Assembly: GCA_963920665.1 (NCBI GenBank)
Contig: OY987265.1
Coordinates: 37,763,001 to 37,827,000, forward strand
Source: Straminergon stramineum
Taxonomy: Eukaryota > Streptophyta > Bryopsida > Hypnales > Calliergonaceae
Length of the DNA stretch: 64,000 nucleotides
Reading direction: 5' to 3'
The notes under the pieces were generated by a model that was not told the origin of the DNA, searched no databases, and saw only the letters and a program-made list of their open reading frames with translations. Shown here piece after piece: positions 47,421 through 60,660 of the stretch; position 1 is the first letter of the stretch, and each line of letters begins with the position of its first letter. The translations under genes and the position numbers were made by a program.

Positions 47421-49966
47421 TTCAACCCTATGGAAAGCATTGAAATTTATTATTCACCAAGGATGATGAATTTGAAAAAATTCTAATTCTTATTTGGATT
47501 TGAGAACTCAAAATTATATAAAGAATGTCACACTAATAGAAACCATGCTTGAGATAACCAATGGAATTCACCAACACATAATTGGAATCAAGTACATCAA
47601 TGATCTCAATAGTTATTTAATGCATGTTTTCCGCCGATGTCAAAAGATACAAATTGACTAACTTCAAAATGAGGTCAAATTCTTACATTTCTCTCAAATT
47701 GGGCCAATGAAGTTGAAGAGCCTTCCAACTTCACTCAAATTCTCCTTTACCATATTTGAAGAACCTTTCAACTTGACTCCTAATCTCTTGAACTCATTTC
47801 TTGATTTAAACTCTTGTTTGGATGTAATATAAACAAAGACTTTGATAATTAATGTAGCGGTGGTTTGTACATAGAAGTTGTAAATTATAAATTGCATTTG
47901 AACAATTAGCTTGACAATTGGTCTCTCCAGTACGACATAAATATAATCTAGGAATTTAAAATTTTTATAATAATTAATTACATCCTAAAAATTGATATTT
48001 TTAGAGTAGATTTTTTATAATAGATTTTTGTGGTAATGAATAATTTCTTTAAGATAAAATTGAAGATTGTGATTGGAGGTCACTTCTTGAACTATGAAAG
48101 ACTTGTTTTTTTACTTGGCATACTTCCAATATATTTTTTATAGAACATCAATAGGAATTATTTTTAGAAATTTTTACCGTTCAAGCATTTTTAAAACAAC
48201 ATATAAACCAAAGAAATTTAGTGTGGATGGAAAATGCATCTTTATAAACATCTAGAAAATTGATTCTAGAGTTGAGGAGCTAAAATTCCCATTCTACTAC
48301 ATCAAATAAGATATTCCTCTCACTTTTGGCCTTTATGTCTTTGAATTTTGGTGGTGTACATCTTCTTAGCGAAAGAAATTATCTTTACTTAGAAAAAAAT
48401 TATAAATAATAATTTGACCAATCACATGTAGAATGGTAAATAAAACATCTACAACTTAGATTTAAACAACAATTGCTTGACATAATAGAATTAAGTGATA
48501 ACAAATGGTACAAATGAAAACAAGTGATACAAGTGAAAACTTCAAATTAAGACATAAGTCTAGACAAGCGAAACTAAGAAAAAAAAATTCAAAGCAAGAT
48601 ATGACAAAAATGAAAACAAGTGAGACAAATATAAATGAGTAATACAAATGAAAAACATGTAAAAACTTGAAATGAAGAGATGAGCCTAGACAAGAGACAC
48701 CAAAGTTAACTTGAAAAGTAAAGATTAATTAAAACAAGTGATACTAGTGAAAACCTCAAATTTAGAGATGAATTTGAACAACATTTGACACAAGATCAAA
48801 ACTTTATTTTGTTGCAAAATAAAATCAACTATCAAGCTGGCACATCCACTGTATGTGAACCTTGATTTGTTGTTATTAAAAAATGAAAAATAGTATCACA
48901 TTATGTTTTCAGAAAAGGAAAATGTTTGAAATGCTAGGTGACATTTAAGTCATTCTAAGAGCCCAAATGATGAGGGAACATCCATTGTTCATCAATTTTG
49001 GCTAGGATTCTAACCTAAGAATGTAGAGAACTACTAATGGTTTCTTCCATGCTACCTTTTGTGAATCTATAAGTGAATCTTATAGCAATAGTTGGAGATT
49101 TTGTAACAGACAAAACTTAGGTTTTATTTAAAAGGATTGTTATCACTTTTCACTTTTTCTAGCATTAAGTTAGTTTCTCCTAGTCCAAAGAAACATATGA
49201 ATAAGTGAAAAGGATTATGCTTACAAACTTATTTGGATGTTTTAGATGTAGTTATGTTTGAAGAAAATTTAAATTAGTTAAAAAAAAATTTTGATAACAC
49301 TTTTGTAAGTTAGCCTAATAGACCATATTCTCAACCATTTCAATTATCAAGGTAGCAATGGCAAGGATAATTTTGATTGAAAATTTTGTTAATTGATGTA
49401 AGAGCACTACCTTTTTGTTTTGTGGACTTGCACTCTCTTAAGTGACACCTCGCTTAACTTACTCCTTTTCAATCTCACTAGCTTGCTTGTAAGAGCTACT
49501 CTAATTTGTATTTCATAGTATTAAATATTTGATCAACAAAATCATCTTAAAAAAATCAATTTTAATCAATAACCCCAATTTAACTAATTATGGACTTATT
49601 CATGAATTATGGACATTCTTTGTAATTGAAAATGTATTGGTTGACAGCCAATACTTGTCTATATTTTATTTTTTAAAAATTTCCTTTTATTTGAAATGAT
49701 GATTTTAATGCATTTTAACTCAAAAAAATTCATTTGATATATAGATCATATTTTCATCATTCATCTATAGGTGCGATGTTAATTTTGGACTATGGATTGT
49801 CCATAATTAGTTAAATTGGGGTGAAATTTAATTAATCTCAAAGGACATTTGTAAATGACTCTTTAATGTGACTTCTTAAATCAAATAATTTGAAAACAAA
49901 CCAAATCTTTTTAAATTGTATTTAACATTCAAGAAATTTTTGAAACAATTACTTTGACAAATTCTT
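47421..49966. other. AT-rich intergenic, nothing recognised
   Basis: 48460-48740 has loosely repeated ACAAGTGATACAAGTGAAAA words; otherwise plain AT-rich sequence. Confidence 0.5.
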
Positions 49967-50543
49967 AACCCCTAAGCACTCTGACATCCATTTTTAAAAT
50001 GATGAATGGATTGAAACTAAAGTTTCATCCTCCTAATTGCTTGGATGAAAGTTATTATAATTTGCGGGGATACTTTATCAAGTTGTTATTTTATCCATGG
50101 ATTGGATTTGGTAATACTAGAGTACATATTTTTCTAAAATCACCAATGTGCAACTATATCAAGTCATTGATTTAGCCAAAACTGTACTAACTTTAGTTCA
50201 AAACTAGATTTGCCGAAATGAGGTCCTAGATTTTTTTAAATTCAAAAAAACACTATGTCAAGAGAACCTCGTTTCAAATCCATTCCAAAAAATATTACTC
50301 CAAAAATGATAATGTTTTACTTGTAATCAAATTCAAAAGGAATTTTGAAATTTTCCTTTCAAATTTTATAAAAGAATATTGGTGATAACAATGGTGAATC
50401 TAACCATACGGATGGAACCTAAAACTCTTAATGTACAACTTTTCTTTGTATATCAATTCCAAAATATACTTCCAAATAGCACTTTATAATGATTTTTCTC
50501 AAATCGTCAATTCTAGAGATGAATCTAGACATTTAGAGATCAA
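49967..50543 (+). mobile_element. TTAA element, group E (577 bp, right end decayed)
   Basis: TTAACCCCTAAGCACTCTGA starts it, and the body is collinear with 55473-56027 to the end (GATGAATCTAGACATTTAGA..), where the terminal AGGGTTAA has decayed. A minor open frame near 50431 lies inside the repeat and is not a gene. Confidence 0.75.
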
Positions 50544-51749
50544 TATGCCAATGAATAATTTAGATTTTTTATTTTCCTATTTGTCTTTTGATCATCTACA
50601 AAAAGATCAAATTTCCAATCAATTAGGTAAATGCTATATATTTTGTGAATAAACAAATTAACCTAATTTTTACAAGTGCTTGTTAATGCACGATTAAATG
50701 CAACTTTAATTGCACTAACATGCTAAAGCATTTATTGAACTTTGCAATCAACTACTTCACTCTTTTAAAAAAATCCTCAAAGAACGTGGTTGATTTTGCT
50801 TGACATTGATCCTTCGACATTGCTTAGAACCAAATCTAATACTTAGAAGGGACTTCATTAGGTGAATAGGATTTGGCTATATTTCAATAATATTTGACTT
50901 GCCTCACACTTCTTAGCCATCATGAATGGCTCTTCTAGAGTGTGGCAATTGTCATGGACCTCCTAGTGCCTTATAATTTTGTCTACCATTGACTCCAATA
51001 TTTTCTATATTCACCGCTCTAGTTGTTGTTTGGTTTACTTATTTGCAAGAGATTTCTATTTGTTGCTAAAATATTAAATGAAGTTTTTTTTTTGGTGTTT
51101 GCAAAACACCTTCACAAATAAACAAATTTTTGTACTTCATCCTAAAATCTCCTCACCTCATTGGGTTTGAATGAAGTCTAAGGTAGAACCAACCCAATGC
51201 TGTTAATCACCCTAATTTTGACATCTATTAAAACCTTCCATTTGCTTCAATCACACACCCATTACCACGTTCTTAGCCAACCTTTTAGCATGATGACAAT
51301 GCACTAGGGAAGGGGACATGTGAACGTGTGGTTTGGGATGAATCTACCCACACTATACTAATTTAGTTTCCAACAAACTTCAAGAAATCACAGTAAATTC
51401 ATTGAATGTTGGAATGTCTTTATTCTATTTACAAATGACTTCTATCAAAAATTCCCCAATCTTTGAAAAATATGTGAGTGGACAAATAGCTTCTTCAAGG
51501 TACTTCGATAGCAAATTTGCCTGGTGATAGGCATGTTTACCTTATCCATACATTAATCCATAAAGGATGCCACAAACATTTAGTGTCCAATGAATGACAA
51601 GGCATTCTCCTGTGTAGGACAAAAATTTGACTATTCATCCTTGAAATTAGTGGTGGGAAGTGGAAAGTCTTCTACATTACTTTGACTTCAAATGAATTAT
51701 TTTGATTTTTTTAATACCAATAATTCCCACAGTTTCAGAATTAGCTCTT
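50544..51749. other. AT-rich intergenic, nothing recognised
   Basis: No coding signal or repeat terminus. Confidence 0.55.
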
Positions 51750-51965
51750 TTGTTTCTTTTGTTTGTTACAATGAAATCTCCGGAACTATTCATCCCATGG
51801 TTTCATACTTGGTACTATCACAAAACCCTTTGTGAGGAGGGGTACACGACTTTGTTTTGTGATGCTTGAACATATGGTGTGAAAATTATGGATTTTTGAG
51901 TTATTTTTTAATTTATAAATTAGAATATTTCTTTTACTTTTATTTTGATTGTGGCAATGGACACA
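51750..51965. repeat. Dispersed repeat, copy 2 (paired with 37925-38160)
   Basis: Direct copy of 37925-38160, with the same order of conserved words. No terminal structure could be seen. Confidence 0.65.
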
Positions 51966-52499
51966 TAGCATAATAGTATCAATGGAAACACAATGTAAAT
52001 TTGGGGATGTTCATCGTCACCAAAAACAAGAGTCCAAAGACAACCCACTTCCACACAAGATTGAAACACCCCACCAAATCAGCTATTCAATTCCAACCTT
52101 ATTTTTTTTTCAATCATCAAAACAAAACAAAAGTTTAAACATCCTCAACAATTAATTAATTAATCTTACTCCTTGAAGCAATTGCCATCATCCACCACAC
52201 CTCTGCAGCACAGTCCCCCAAATAGCTAGTTCACAACAAATTAAACACGTCTCCTAATGCAACAATAAGTGGGTTTTTTTTTAATGAGTCCTCGAAGCAT
52301 GCTTATTTTAACAATTCATGGAGGTGTGGCAAACCATTAAAATTTCCTCCACCAAGGTGCAATCATTTCCAATGTGGACTACCAAGTTATTAAACTATTA
52401 AGTACGCTTACGACCAAGATGCAACAGAGGGAAGTGATGATGTTGCTTCCTTTCCCATGGAACCCATGATTCTCGATGAGCAGACAAGCAAAGCAAAGT
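51966..52499. other. Intergenic, nothing recognised
   Basis: Continuation beyond the dispersed repeat; a 68-codon frame at 51949 starts in the repeat. Confidence 0.5.
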
Positions 52500-52527
52500 G
52501 TATTATTATTATTATTATTATTATTAT
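52500..52527. repeat. (ATT)n microsatellite
   Basis: About nine ATT units before a short GC-rich patch. Confidence 0.93.
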
Positions 52528-52539
52528 CGTAAAGGGCTC

Positions 52540-52800
52540 AATCTCGGGGGACTACCTATATTGGGGGACTACCTATTTCTCTCGGAGGACTATCTATTTA
52601 TCTCGGGGTCCATGGAATGGTACTACTACCCGGGGACCCCGGGAGGACGCAGATGGCGAGGCAGGCGCAGGGGTAAGGTAATGATAACCTTTGGCTTTGG
52701 AGTTTTGAAAGCAGCCTATGTGGTTGACTGCATGATCAAGCCCAAGCCCAAGCCCCCATTCATTCATTCATTCATTCATTAATGCCACAGGAGTTGTCAA
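52540..52800. repeat. Short GC-rich patch with direct repeats
   Basis: GGGGGACTACCTAT occurs twice and GGAGGACTATCTAT once (about 52547-52592). CGGGGACCCCGGG and an (ATTC)n run at about 52760-52780 follow. No gene recognised. Confidence 0.6.
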
Positions 52801-54667
52801 AGCGAGTGCCAGGAGGGTTCAGTTGGGGATGTCAGCCCTGCAAGGCAAGGCACCACGCGCACACGAGATTACATTAACTTACCACATAACTTAATATTCA
52901 CTGAAATCAATCACACCCTGGCCACCCCCCCACGGGCAGTGCTCAAGTATGTTATGTTATGGGGAAATTCACCTAAATTGGGCCATGATGTCCATCGCAA
53001 ACAGTTTCACGTACAACATTGAAGTAACACACACACACACAATAACAGAAAACAAAAAAACAAAAAACAAAAAACAAAAACTTAAATATCCACTTCAAAA
53101 ACCCCCCAAAAATAACACTTAAGAAAATACTCAATGATACTTTGAAACACACTTAATAATACTTTAAAAAATCACTTAATAATGCTAAGAAAATCATTTA
53201 TATAATAACACTAAAAAAGTATTTTGAAATTTTCTTGAAATTTAAAGCCATATTTTTGTTTTATTTCAAATATACTGTACAGAAACATAATTCATCCATA
53301 CCTAACATGAGTTACTTCTGGTTCAGGAGATGTCTGCAAGCCCCATGTTTTCTCATTCACCCACCACTTTGACATAAGTTAGGGGTCAGGGTTTATTTGA
53401 TTTTTATTTCATTTCATTTATTTGGGGTGGGGGTGGGCGTTGACAAATTCAGTTTTTCATTTTTCATTTTTTAGTTTCATTTTCAAGGATTTCAGGATTT
53501 TTTTAATTTTATTTGAGGCTTAGCTGGAGTGATGGCATTATTTATAGACATGGGAATGGATGAAACATGGATGAATTAGGGGTGTGTGGGGGTGGTGTGT
53601 GTGTGTGTGAAAGTTTGTTGATATTCATAATCAAGAGGAAGATCTTCTTGATATTTTGTACCATAGTTTTACTAAGAAATATGAAATCTATTGTCAAATA
53701 TTATCTTCAAACTTTTCGAATTAGATCAAACAATCATACAATAAAACTCTAGCTACTTAGGCACATTGGAGATGAAAAAGTTGTGAGTGTTTGTTCCTTC
53801 ATCATTTTTGTTTTGTGTCCAAACAAACTTTAAACATCTAATATACTAAAAGATTTTGAATGTTAAAGATTACAAAACTTCAATTTTTTGCTTATATATA
53901 TTTGAAACTCTCAATGTTACAATAGTTTTCAAAATGATGTTTGTACAATATCCAATTAGCACCTATTATTTTCATAAGCAAAATATTTTGTATGTTTCAT
54001 TTATGATATATTAGAAATGTAATTCCAATTAAATTGTAGATGAAACCAATGAACAAGAATAGTTTGAAATTCCAAGTTGTTTATCTAATTGACTTGGACA
54101 ACGAGAGCAACATGATTACTATATACAAGTGTGTGAGTAGATTGTATACTATAGATGTTGATAAAGGGAAATCAACTCTTGCTTGAAATGATCATTTTTT
54201 ACAAACTTAGTCTAAATGACAACATGATTCTTTATCCAATTTTTCTCATAAGAAAACTTAAATATATAGTTTAGAACTTATTGGATACAATTATGGCATA
54301 TTTTCCTTCTTCCCAAATTACTAAAGTTGTTGTACAATCCATCACAAAAAACTACCAAATTAGACAAGGGCAATGACCAAACTAAAACAAATATTAAACC
54401 CTGGCTTCAAATGGTGACTTCTTGGATATTTTCATTTTCATTGTTTTTAACTTATATATGTATATTAAAATGAATTAAAATGAATTGAAAAAATAATGAT
54501 AATGAATAAAGTTGAGATGTGACAATAGTAGAGATTCAAGATATCAAATTGTAAAGGAGATTATATTTGACAATAACAATAAGATTATATTTGGCCCTTA
54601 ATATGTCAAATTTTCCAATTGGATCTCATCTTCTATAGTGTTTCATGTAGAAATTGTACTTTGTTAT
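52801..54667. other. AT-rich intergenic with simple repeats
   Basis: It includes short (AC)n and AAACAAAA runs near 53028-53080 and a (GT)n run near 53597-53610. No gene. Confidence 0.55.
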
Positions 54668-54810
54668 TTAACCCCGAAGTACTCTGATGTCCATTTTTTG
54701 AACAATGAACAAATTGAAACTAAAGTTTTCATCCTCCTTATTGCTTGGATGAAAGTTATCCTAATTCGTGGAGAGACCTATCAAGTTGTTGTCCTATCTA
54801 ATGGTTGGAT
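54668..54810 (+). mobile_element. TTAA element, group E, 5' fragment
   Basis: TTAACCCCGAAGTACTCTGA and the next roughly 140 bp match the other two group E copies, then the similarity ends abruptly after GGTTGGATTTGAC. The rest of the element is absent. Confidence 0.7.
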
Positions 54811-55409
54811 TTGACTCACAAGATTGGTCTTTTAAAGATAAAAGTTGTATGGCTCTTACATGTGAACACACTAATTTGAAAAAAACACTACATTTCAACA
54901 ATTTTAAACATTTTCTACAATGAGCAAGGAAAAATTTGAATTTTTCAAATGGAGGTAAAATTTTCCATTTGTTTTTTAAACAAGCAATTCTTTTTATTTC
55001 ATTGCCCAAACTAAGCTGAAAGTAATTGTCATCGGAAATGAAGTAAATATGAATTGTTCTTTCTTGCAAATGCCAAATTACTACGTCTAAACTTCATTTG
55101 AGAGCTCCAACAATCAACAAAACCGTAACATCAAATATTCATATAAACAATCAAAATTAAATGAATTATTTTTATTTGTTTGAAAGCAAGGGCAATTACT
55201 TTAGGGTTCAAGTGACAACCATCTTTACAATTGATGGTTTCCATCTTTACTCTAATTCAAATATTTGATTTAAAAGGTTGCAGTTCCCTAAATCATTTCA
55301 ATAGGACATAAATTTCAATTTGAGATAGACTGGTAAGATTAAATATCGTGTAGAATTCGATGAATAGTTTCCTTGTGGTGATGTGATCTCTTAGCTTTTG
55401 TACTAGAAA
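54811..55409. other. AT-rich intergenic
   Basis: A 91-codon minus frame at 54794-55069 begins in the group E fragment and has no domain. Confidence 0.5.
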
Positions 55410-55472
55410 TTACAATAAGATAATCTACTCTTCAAACGACCTTTTAAGAGCTGATTGCATTTGGGGGAAAGC

Positions 55473-56027
55473 TTAACCCCTAAATGTTCCGACATCCATT
55501 TTTTGGACGATGAACAAATTGAATCTCAAGTTTCATCTTCCTAACTACTTGGATGAAAGTTATTCTAATTTGTAGACATATGTTATCAAGTTTTTGTCTT
55601 ATCTAAGGGTTGGATTTGGTATTACTCGAGTACATATTTTTCTAAAATTATCAATGTGCAAGTATGTCAAGTGGTCAAATTGGATTTGCCAAAATGAGGT
55701 CATAGATAGGAAGAACACAAAAATTTCAAAAAATCACCATGTGGAGAGAACCTCAATTCAAATCCATTCCAACAAATTTTACTCAAAAAATGATAATATT
55801 TTTCTTGTAATCGAATTTTGAAGGAATTTTGAAATTTCTCTTTCAAAATTTATAGTAAAAAATTGGTGATAGTATTGGTGAATCTAACCGCATAGATGGA
55901 ATCTAAAAATCAAAATCTACAACTTTTATTTGTATACCAATTTCAAAATATACTTCCAAATAGCACTTTGTAATAATTTTTCTCAAATCATCAATTTTGG
56001 AGATGAATCTGGATGTTTAAGGGTTAA
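55473..56027 (+). mobile_element. TTAA element, group E, complete, with a related empty site
   Basis: The left end is TTAACCCCTAAATGTTCC and the right end GGATGTTTAAGGGTTAA. The host sequence on both sides recurs, inverted, at 58080-58235 without the element. There the flanks GGGGGAAGC and TTCCTTAAAA meet around one TAAA in place of TTAA..TTAA. This supports the element boundaries and a 4-bp TTAA duplication. 555 bp, no coding capacity. Confidence 0.88.
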
Positions 56028-56275
56028 CTACTTGAAACAATTTTCAGTAAAATTTTGTAGGAAGAAAAATGGAATTGGCATCTAACCCAAGTTGTTTCAT
56101 ATTTTTTGGACCTTCATGGAATTAGTTACGAATTTTTGAGGTTGAAACGCAATAGTCACTAAAAGCAAACACCTCCTAAAATGTACATTGTTGGTATATT
56201 GAAGAAAGCACATTTCTTAGGCTTTGTGCTAGTGGTCGCTTTTGGAGTAGGGTAACTTTTAGAGCATCCCAATTT

Positions 56276-57939
56276 ACTTTCATTTTGTTCTTTCTATTAT
56301 AATCACACTTTATGAAGCAATCAAGGTTTGATAACTATAGACATAATTTTTTCCATTTGTGTCTAGTTTGGCAAAAATAACAATCTATACAATAGGAAGA
56401 ACATTGCTTTATGGACTAACATTGCTAGATTTAACTACAAAAAAATTGGTCTTACTACAAACTCAGAAGAAATGTATGGAAGAAAATGTGATTATACATC
56501 CAAATTAAATAGTGAAATTGATGAGAATATATTTTAGATTGAATTTTTTTAAAATTTGGCTACCAAAACTTAAATATTACACTAATTATTTGAGAATTGG
56601 TAGTCTCAACTATGTTTTTGGAGCTATTCCATCAAAAAATGAAAAAAGAATGTGTGCAAGATGTAAACATCAACTAAAGAATCAAGAAACAAAAATAAAG
56701 ATAAGTGTACCCAAAACCAACAAACTAAGAAACTAATACCATATATGAGAAACTTAGATTTAGATGTATCAAATACACAACAATAAACCAAAATTTAGAA
56801 TGTATTTTGGATTCACATACATTAATGGGTGCTAGAAATGAACATTGTAGTGGGATTTTGAAAATTCAAGTTTTTTGGTTCTTGAAGAAAGAAACTATAC
56901 CAATTGGAGAATGAGTGATAGGCAATGGATGTGCAAAAAATAAGGACAATCCATTGTTGGTATTGCAAGAATTTTGAGTTTCTTAACAATGTATACAACA
57001 TTGTTGACTTTGACTTATGAAAAATGCTAAGATACAAGCTTGAAACCCTAGCAAACTCATAAAAGTTTCACTTGAAGAACCTTTGGATTTGGTATACATT
57101 GCTTACATGATCCAAAAAGACTAATCAATACTAAAAATTACACCTTCAATATTTGAAAATACATACTTAATACAAGAACACTTGATATGGGTGTATATAG
57201 AATCTTCTACTAAAAATTGACACAAATTCTATTCTATTTCTTTTGTGACTAATCAACACTTACATAAGGGTAGTTAAAGCTAATGTCTATAGTAGAGGAT
57301 GGAAAAAAGACTTAGAAAGGCATATTGTTGACCATTATACTTGAAAGTTCTAAAAAACATTGCTACACACAATATCATATGCAGTATTTCCTTGTAATGA
57401 CGTGCTTTGCATAAAGCGCCTATCCAATTGTATCATCTTTGTGTTCACTTTTCCCCCCAAGTACCACCAATGTTGTTCAAGACACAGAAGGGATGCAACT
57501 TTGCCATCATTTTTGAGTATTTCCATGTATTCTATGGAGATTGCCAGACATACCCTCATAAACACACACACACACACACAAGTGTTGCATGCAATTGCAT
57601 TTTCCAAATTTGATTATTCCAATTCATTCTCTATCAAATAAATCAATGACCTCCATTTCCTTAATTCACTTCCAATTCCTCTCAAATTATGTATTAGTTC
57701 TATTTTTCTCACTTTGGAAACCAGTTTGAAGTTCCTTGGGGACTTAGGGCTACCTTCCATGTGAAGTTAGTTTACCTATGATTGATGGGATGGGAATTTG
57801 TTTTTTTTGGAGTTCCAATCCCACCATTTATCATTGAATGGTTGGGGCAATGGCCCACGACTCCATATAGAAGCCAACCCTCAGAGGGTTAGTTCTCTCT
57901 ATTCATTTTGGGTTCTTTGATTGTTTTGAGTTTAAAACA
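56276..57939. other. Intergenic between the arms of the inverted duplication
   Basis: At 57350-57607 the minus strand reads a peptide-like frame (for example LEQHWWYLGGKVNTKM) interrupted by the AC repeat. I do not recognise it; it may be a relic coding fragment. Confidence 0.4.
57566..57582. repeat. (AC)n microsatellite
   Basis: About nine AC units. The neighbouring 57360-57600 has slightly higher complexity and a peptide-like minus frame without a recognised domain. Confidence 0.9.
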
Positions 57940-58079
57940 AGGTGTTCTAAAAGCAGACCTACTCTAAAAACAACCACTAACATGAAGGTGCATTTTGCTT
58001 TCTTCCATGTACCAAAAATGTACATTTCATGAAGAGATTGCTTTCAGTGATCCTTGTATTCCAACTTCAAAAATTCATA
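57940..58079 (-). repeat. Inverted duplication arm matching 56110-56275
   Basis: Inverted, it shares GGAATTAGTTATGAATTTTTG, AAATGTACATT, GAAGAAAGCA and TTAGAGTAGG with 56110-56275. The host repeat into which the group E element inserted is therefore a dispersed family, but I cannot classify it. Confidence 0.65.
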
Positions 58080-58235
58080 ACTAATTCCTCTAAGGTCCAA
58101 AAAACATGAAACGACTTGGGTTAGATGCCAATTCCATTTTTCTTCCTACAAAAATTTAATGATTTTTTTTTTTAAGGAATTTAGCTTCCCCCAAATGCAA
58201 TCATCTCTTAAAAGGTCACTTTTACGAGCAGACTA
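58080..58235 (-). repeat. Related empty insertion site (inverted copy of the 55410-56150 host sequence)
   Basis: In reverse it reads ACCTTTTAAGAGATGATTGC, then GGGGGAAGC-TAAA-TTCC, then TTTTTGTAGGAAGAAAAATG. These match the left and right flanks of the group E element at 55473-56027. The similarity continues on to about 57940 (matching up to about 56275), so this is one arm of a wider inverted duplication. The TAAA at 58180-58183 (TTTA on the plus strand) stands where the element's TTAA would be. Confidence 0.8.
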
Positions 58236-60660
58236 GCATACATGAACACTTTGTCTTCGGAAACCCAAAGTTGCACATCAATTTGTCAATAAGTTTGTTG
58301 GAACATGAGTAAGTCTTGCGTCTGAAACTGAAGGATGGGACTGCTTGTGGCCTGCAGAGGTCATGTAGAGACATTCACTGTAAGTTTTCAAGTTCTGTTG
58401 ACCAGGGTGCTCATGTTGAACATTTTCATTATCAAAGATGAAGTTGATGCTAATTTTTAATTTTTAAGAGTCACTCCACCAATCTCAAAATAAAAGTGCT
58501 GAAATATTAAATAGTCATGGTCACCATCATTGGAAATGCATTCAAAAATCAAATAGAATAGAACTAAATAAGAAACCATGAATTTGAAGATGGAAGTATA
58601 ACTCCCTTGAATGTATGCAATTTTAAAATTTTAGTGTCTCTAAAAGTTGTTTATAGTTTGTTGAAATCAAGCGACCCTAGCATAGGAATATCACCTCAAA
58701 GTTGATGCAAACTAAAGGATTGAGTGTAGTCACATGCATCGATAATCAATATACAAGAGTGAAAGTATGGTGAAATAAATATGTTTTGAATATTCTTCCT
58801 TGCAATCAAGTGATTGATGTTCGGTAAATTAGCAAACCAATTCTGTGAAGGAGACACATTGGTATTGTAAATATATTATAAAGAAATTAAAAACTACTCC
58901 GTATATGTTTTCTTCACTCCTTGTATCAATGGTTGATGTTGGGAAGAGCTTGTCCAATTTTGTAACACCACCTAGTAGGCCTTTTGAAGGTCAACATGTG
59001 AAAAAAATGTTTAAATAAGCACAAGGAAGACTCCTATTATTAAATGAAAATATTGTTTGGTAATTGAAAGACTAAGTTACATACTCTTTTAGCATAAATT
59101 TTGTATACATTGTTGAGATAGCCATAAAGGATCTGGTGTGGTTTATAGGTTTAGGCAAAATCCATTGCAGAATATCTCATATTCAAATAGTGTATTATGT
59201 AGGCAATATCATAGATTGGTTACTTTTTGTTACATGGATGAAATTAGGCGTACTTACGTTATCAAAATCATCTCTATCTTGTTACAACAAGATTCTCACT
59301 ATAAACTTTAAGTAATCCTCGTTTAGTGAGTCTTGATGTGTAAATCCATCCAACAGATTTTGGTATAGATTCAATTTGCATTGGTGGTGGTGCATCTACA
59401 ACAAAAATTCACTAACTTCAAGCCAATAGAAGAAAGGTGGAAGAACTCTAGAACTAGACCCAATAGACTCTTTGTGCATGATGATCCTCAAGCTAGTGAA
59501 GAATTTGGATATTAACACCTAACACTAGTGAGTTTTTAGATTATTGACACAATCCAACTCAATCACCAATCTCCACTAATAAGCTTTTTCATCTATAATT
59601 TTCTTAAATAAATTTTATATTAGTTGGTTAAGACATTAATATTGCAAATTTCTAATATTAGTACTAAACCTTTTCAGCATACACAAAAGTTTATGTACTT
59701 TATGAATGCTAAATTGAGGTGAGAAATTTGTTCATTTACAAGGCACCATAGTTTGTGGATCTACCCAAAAAATTTGCATTTAAAAAATAACATTATAGTT
59801 ATGCAAGTAAACAAAATTCAAAGTAATATACATAGATGATTTGTATTTAAAGACTTCCTACTCTTCATAATGCAATAAAGTTTCAAAATCCCTCCACCAT
59901 GACATACTAGACTATGTCAACATCCACTTCTAACAATACTATATGCCTTCATGTACACAAATTGCATATAGAAATGTAGAGAAATCTAGGTTTGCAACTT
60001 ATTCCTCAAATTTGTTCAAAATGGATACTACAAGTAGATTAGGGGTTATTGCAATAGTTTTTGGGGCATGTGCTAGAGATCAATTTGAATTAGATTTAAT
60101 GATGACCACTTGATGTGTGATTTTTGGTTGTAGTTAAATGAATAAAGCATGTGTCAAGCCCTTGCCAAGTTGTAGAATGACAATGACCAAACCTATTGTC
60201 TCAAGTTAGATTGGGCTTGGTTTTGATTAGCTTTTAGATGTGTTTGTTGTGGGATGCATGGCTTATGTGAGCACACTCTTCTCTACATTTTGGAAAATGA
60301 TGAATCTAGTGATTATGCAACAAAAATTGGGGGTGGGGACTATATAGTGATTGTATTTGCATTTTTATAGTATCTACAACAATATAAACTTATGGTCATC
60401 AAAAATTGCATAGAATTTTTTTTAACGTTAAATATGAAAAATTATTGTGTTCCTAATTTTATAGTTGCATCAAATGATCAATATAGTATACAACTTACAC
60501 AAAACTCTCATTAAGTAACTTTTCATAGATAAATTTTAGCCATATGCCCACTTAGGGCTAAAAGTAAGCCTCACTATTGTGGTCATTAAATTATTATAGA
60601 TACTCTAGAATTAGTTTTATTATGGTTGTATAAGAAGCATAACTAAGTGTATTTCTTTTG
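58236..60660. other. AT-rich intergenic, nothing recognised
   Basis: About 2.4 kb with no supportable frame or repeat boundary. Confidence 0.5.

Noticed and set aside
307..56027. TTTAGGG/CCCTAAA words at element ends read as interstitial telomere repeats
   Set aside because: Each occurs once, never in tandem, and always within the TTAACCCCTAAAG terminus, so they belong to the transposon ends.
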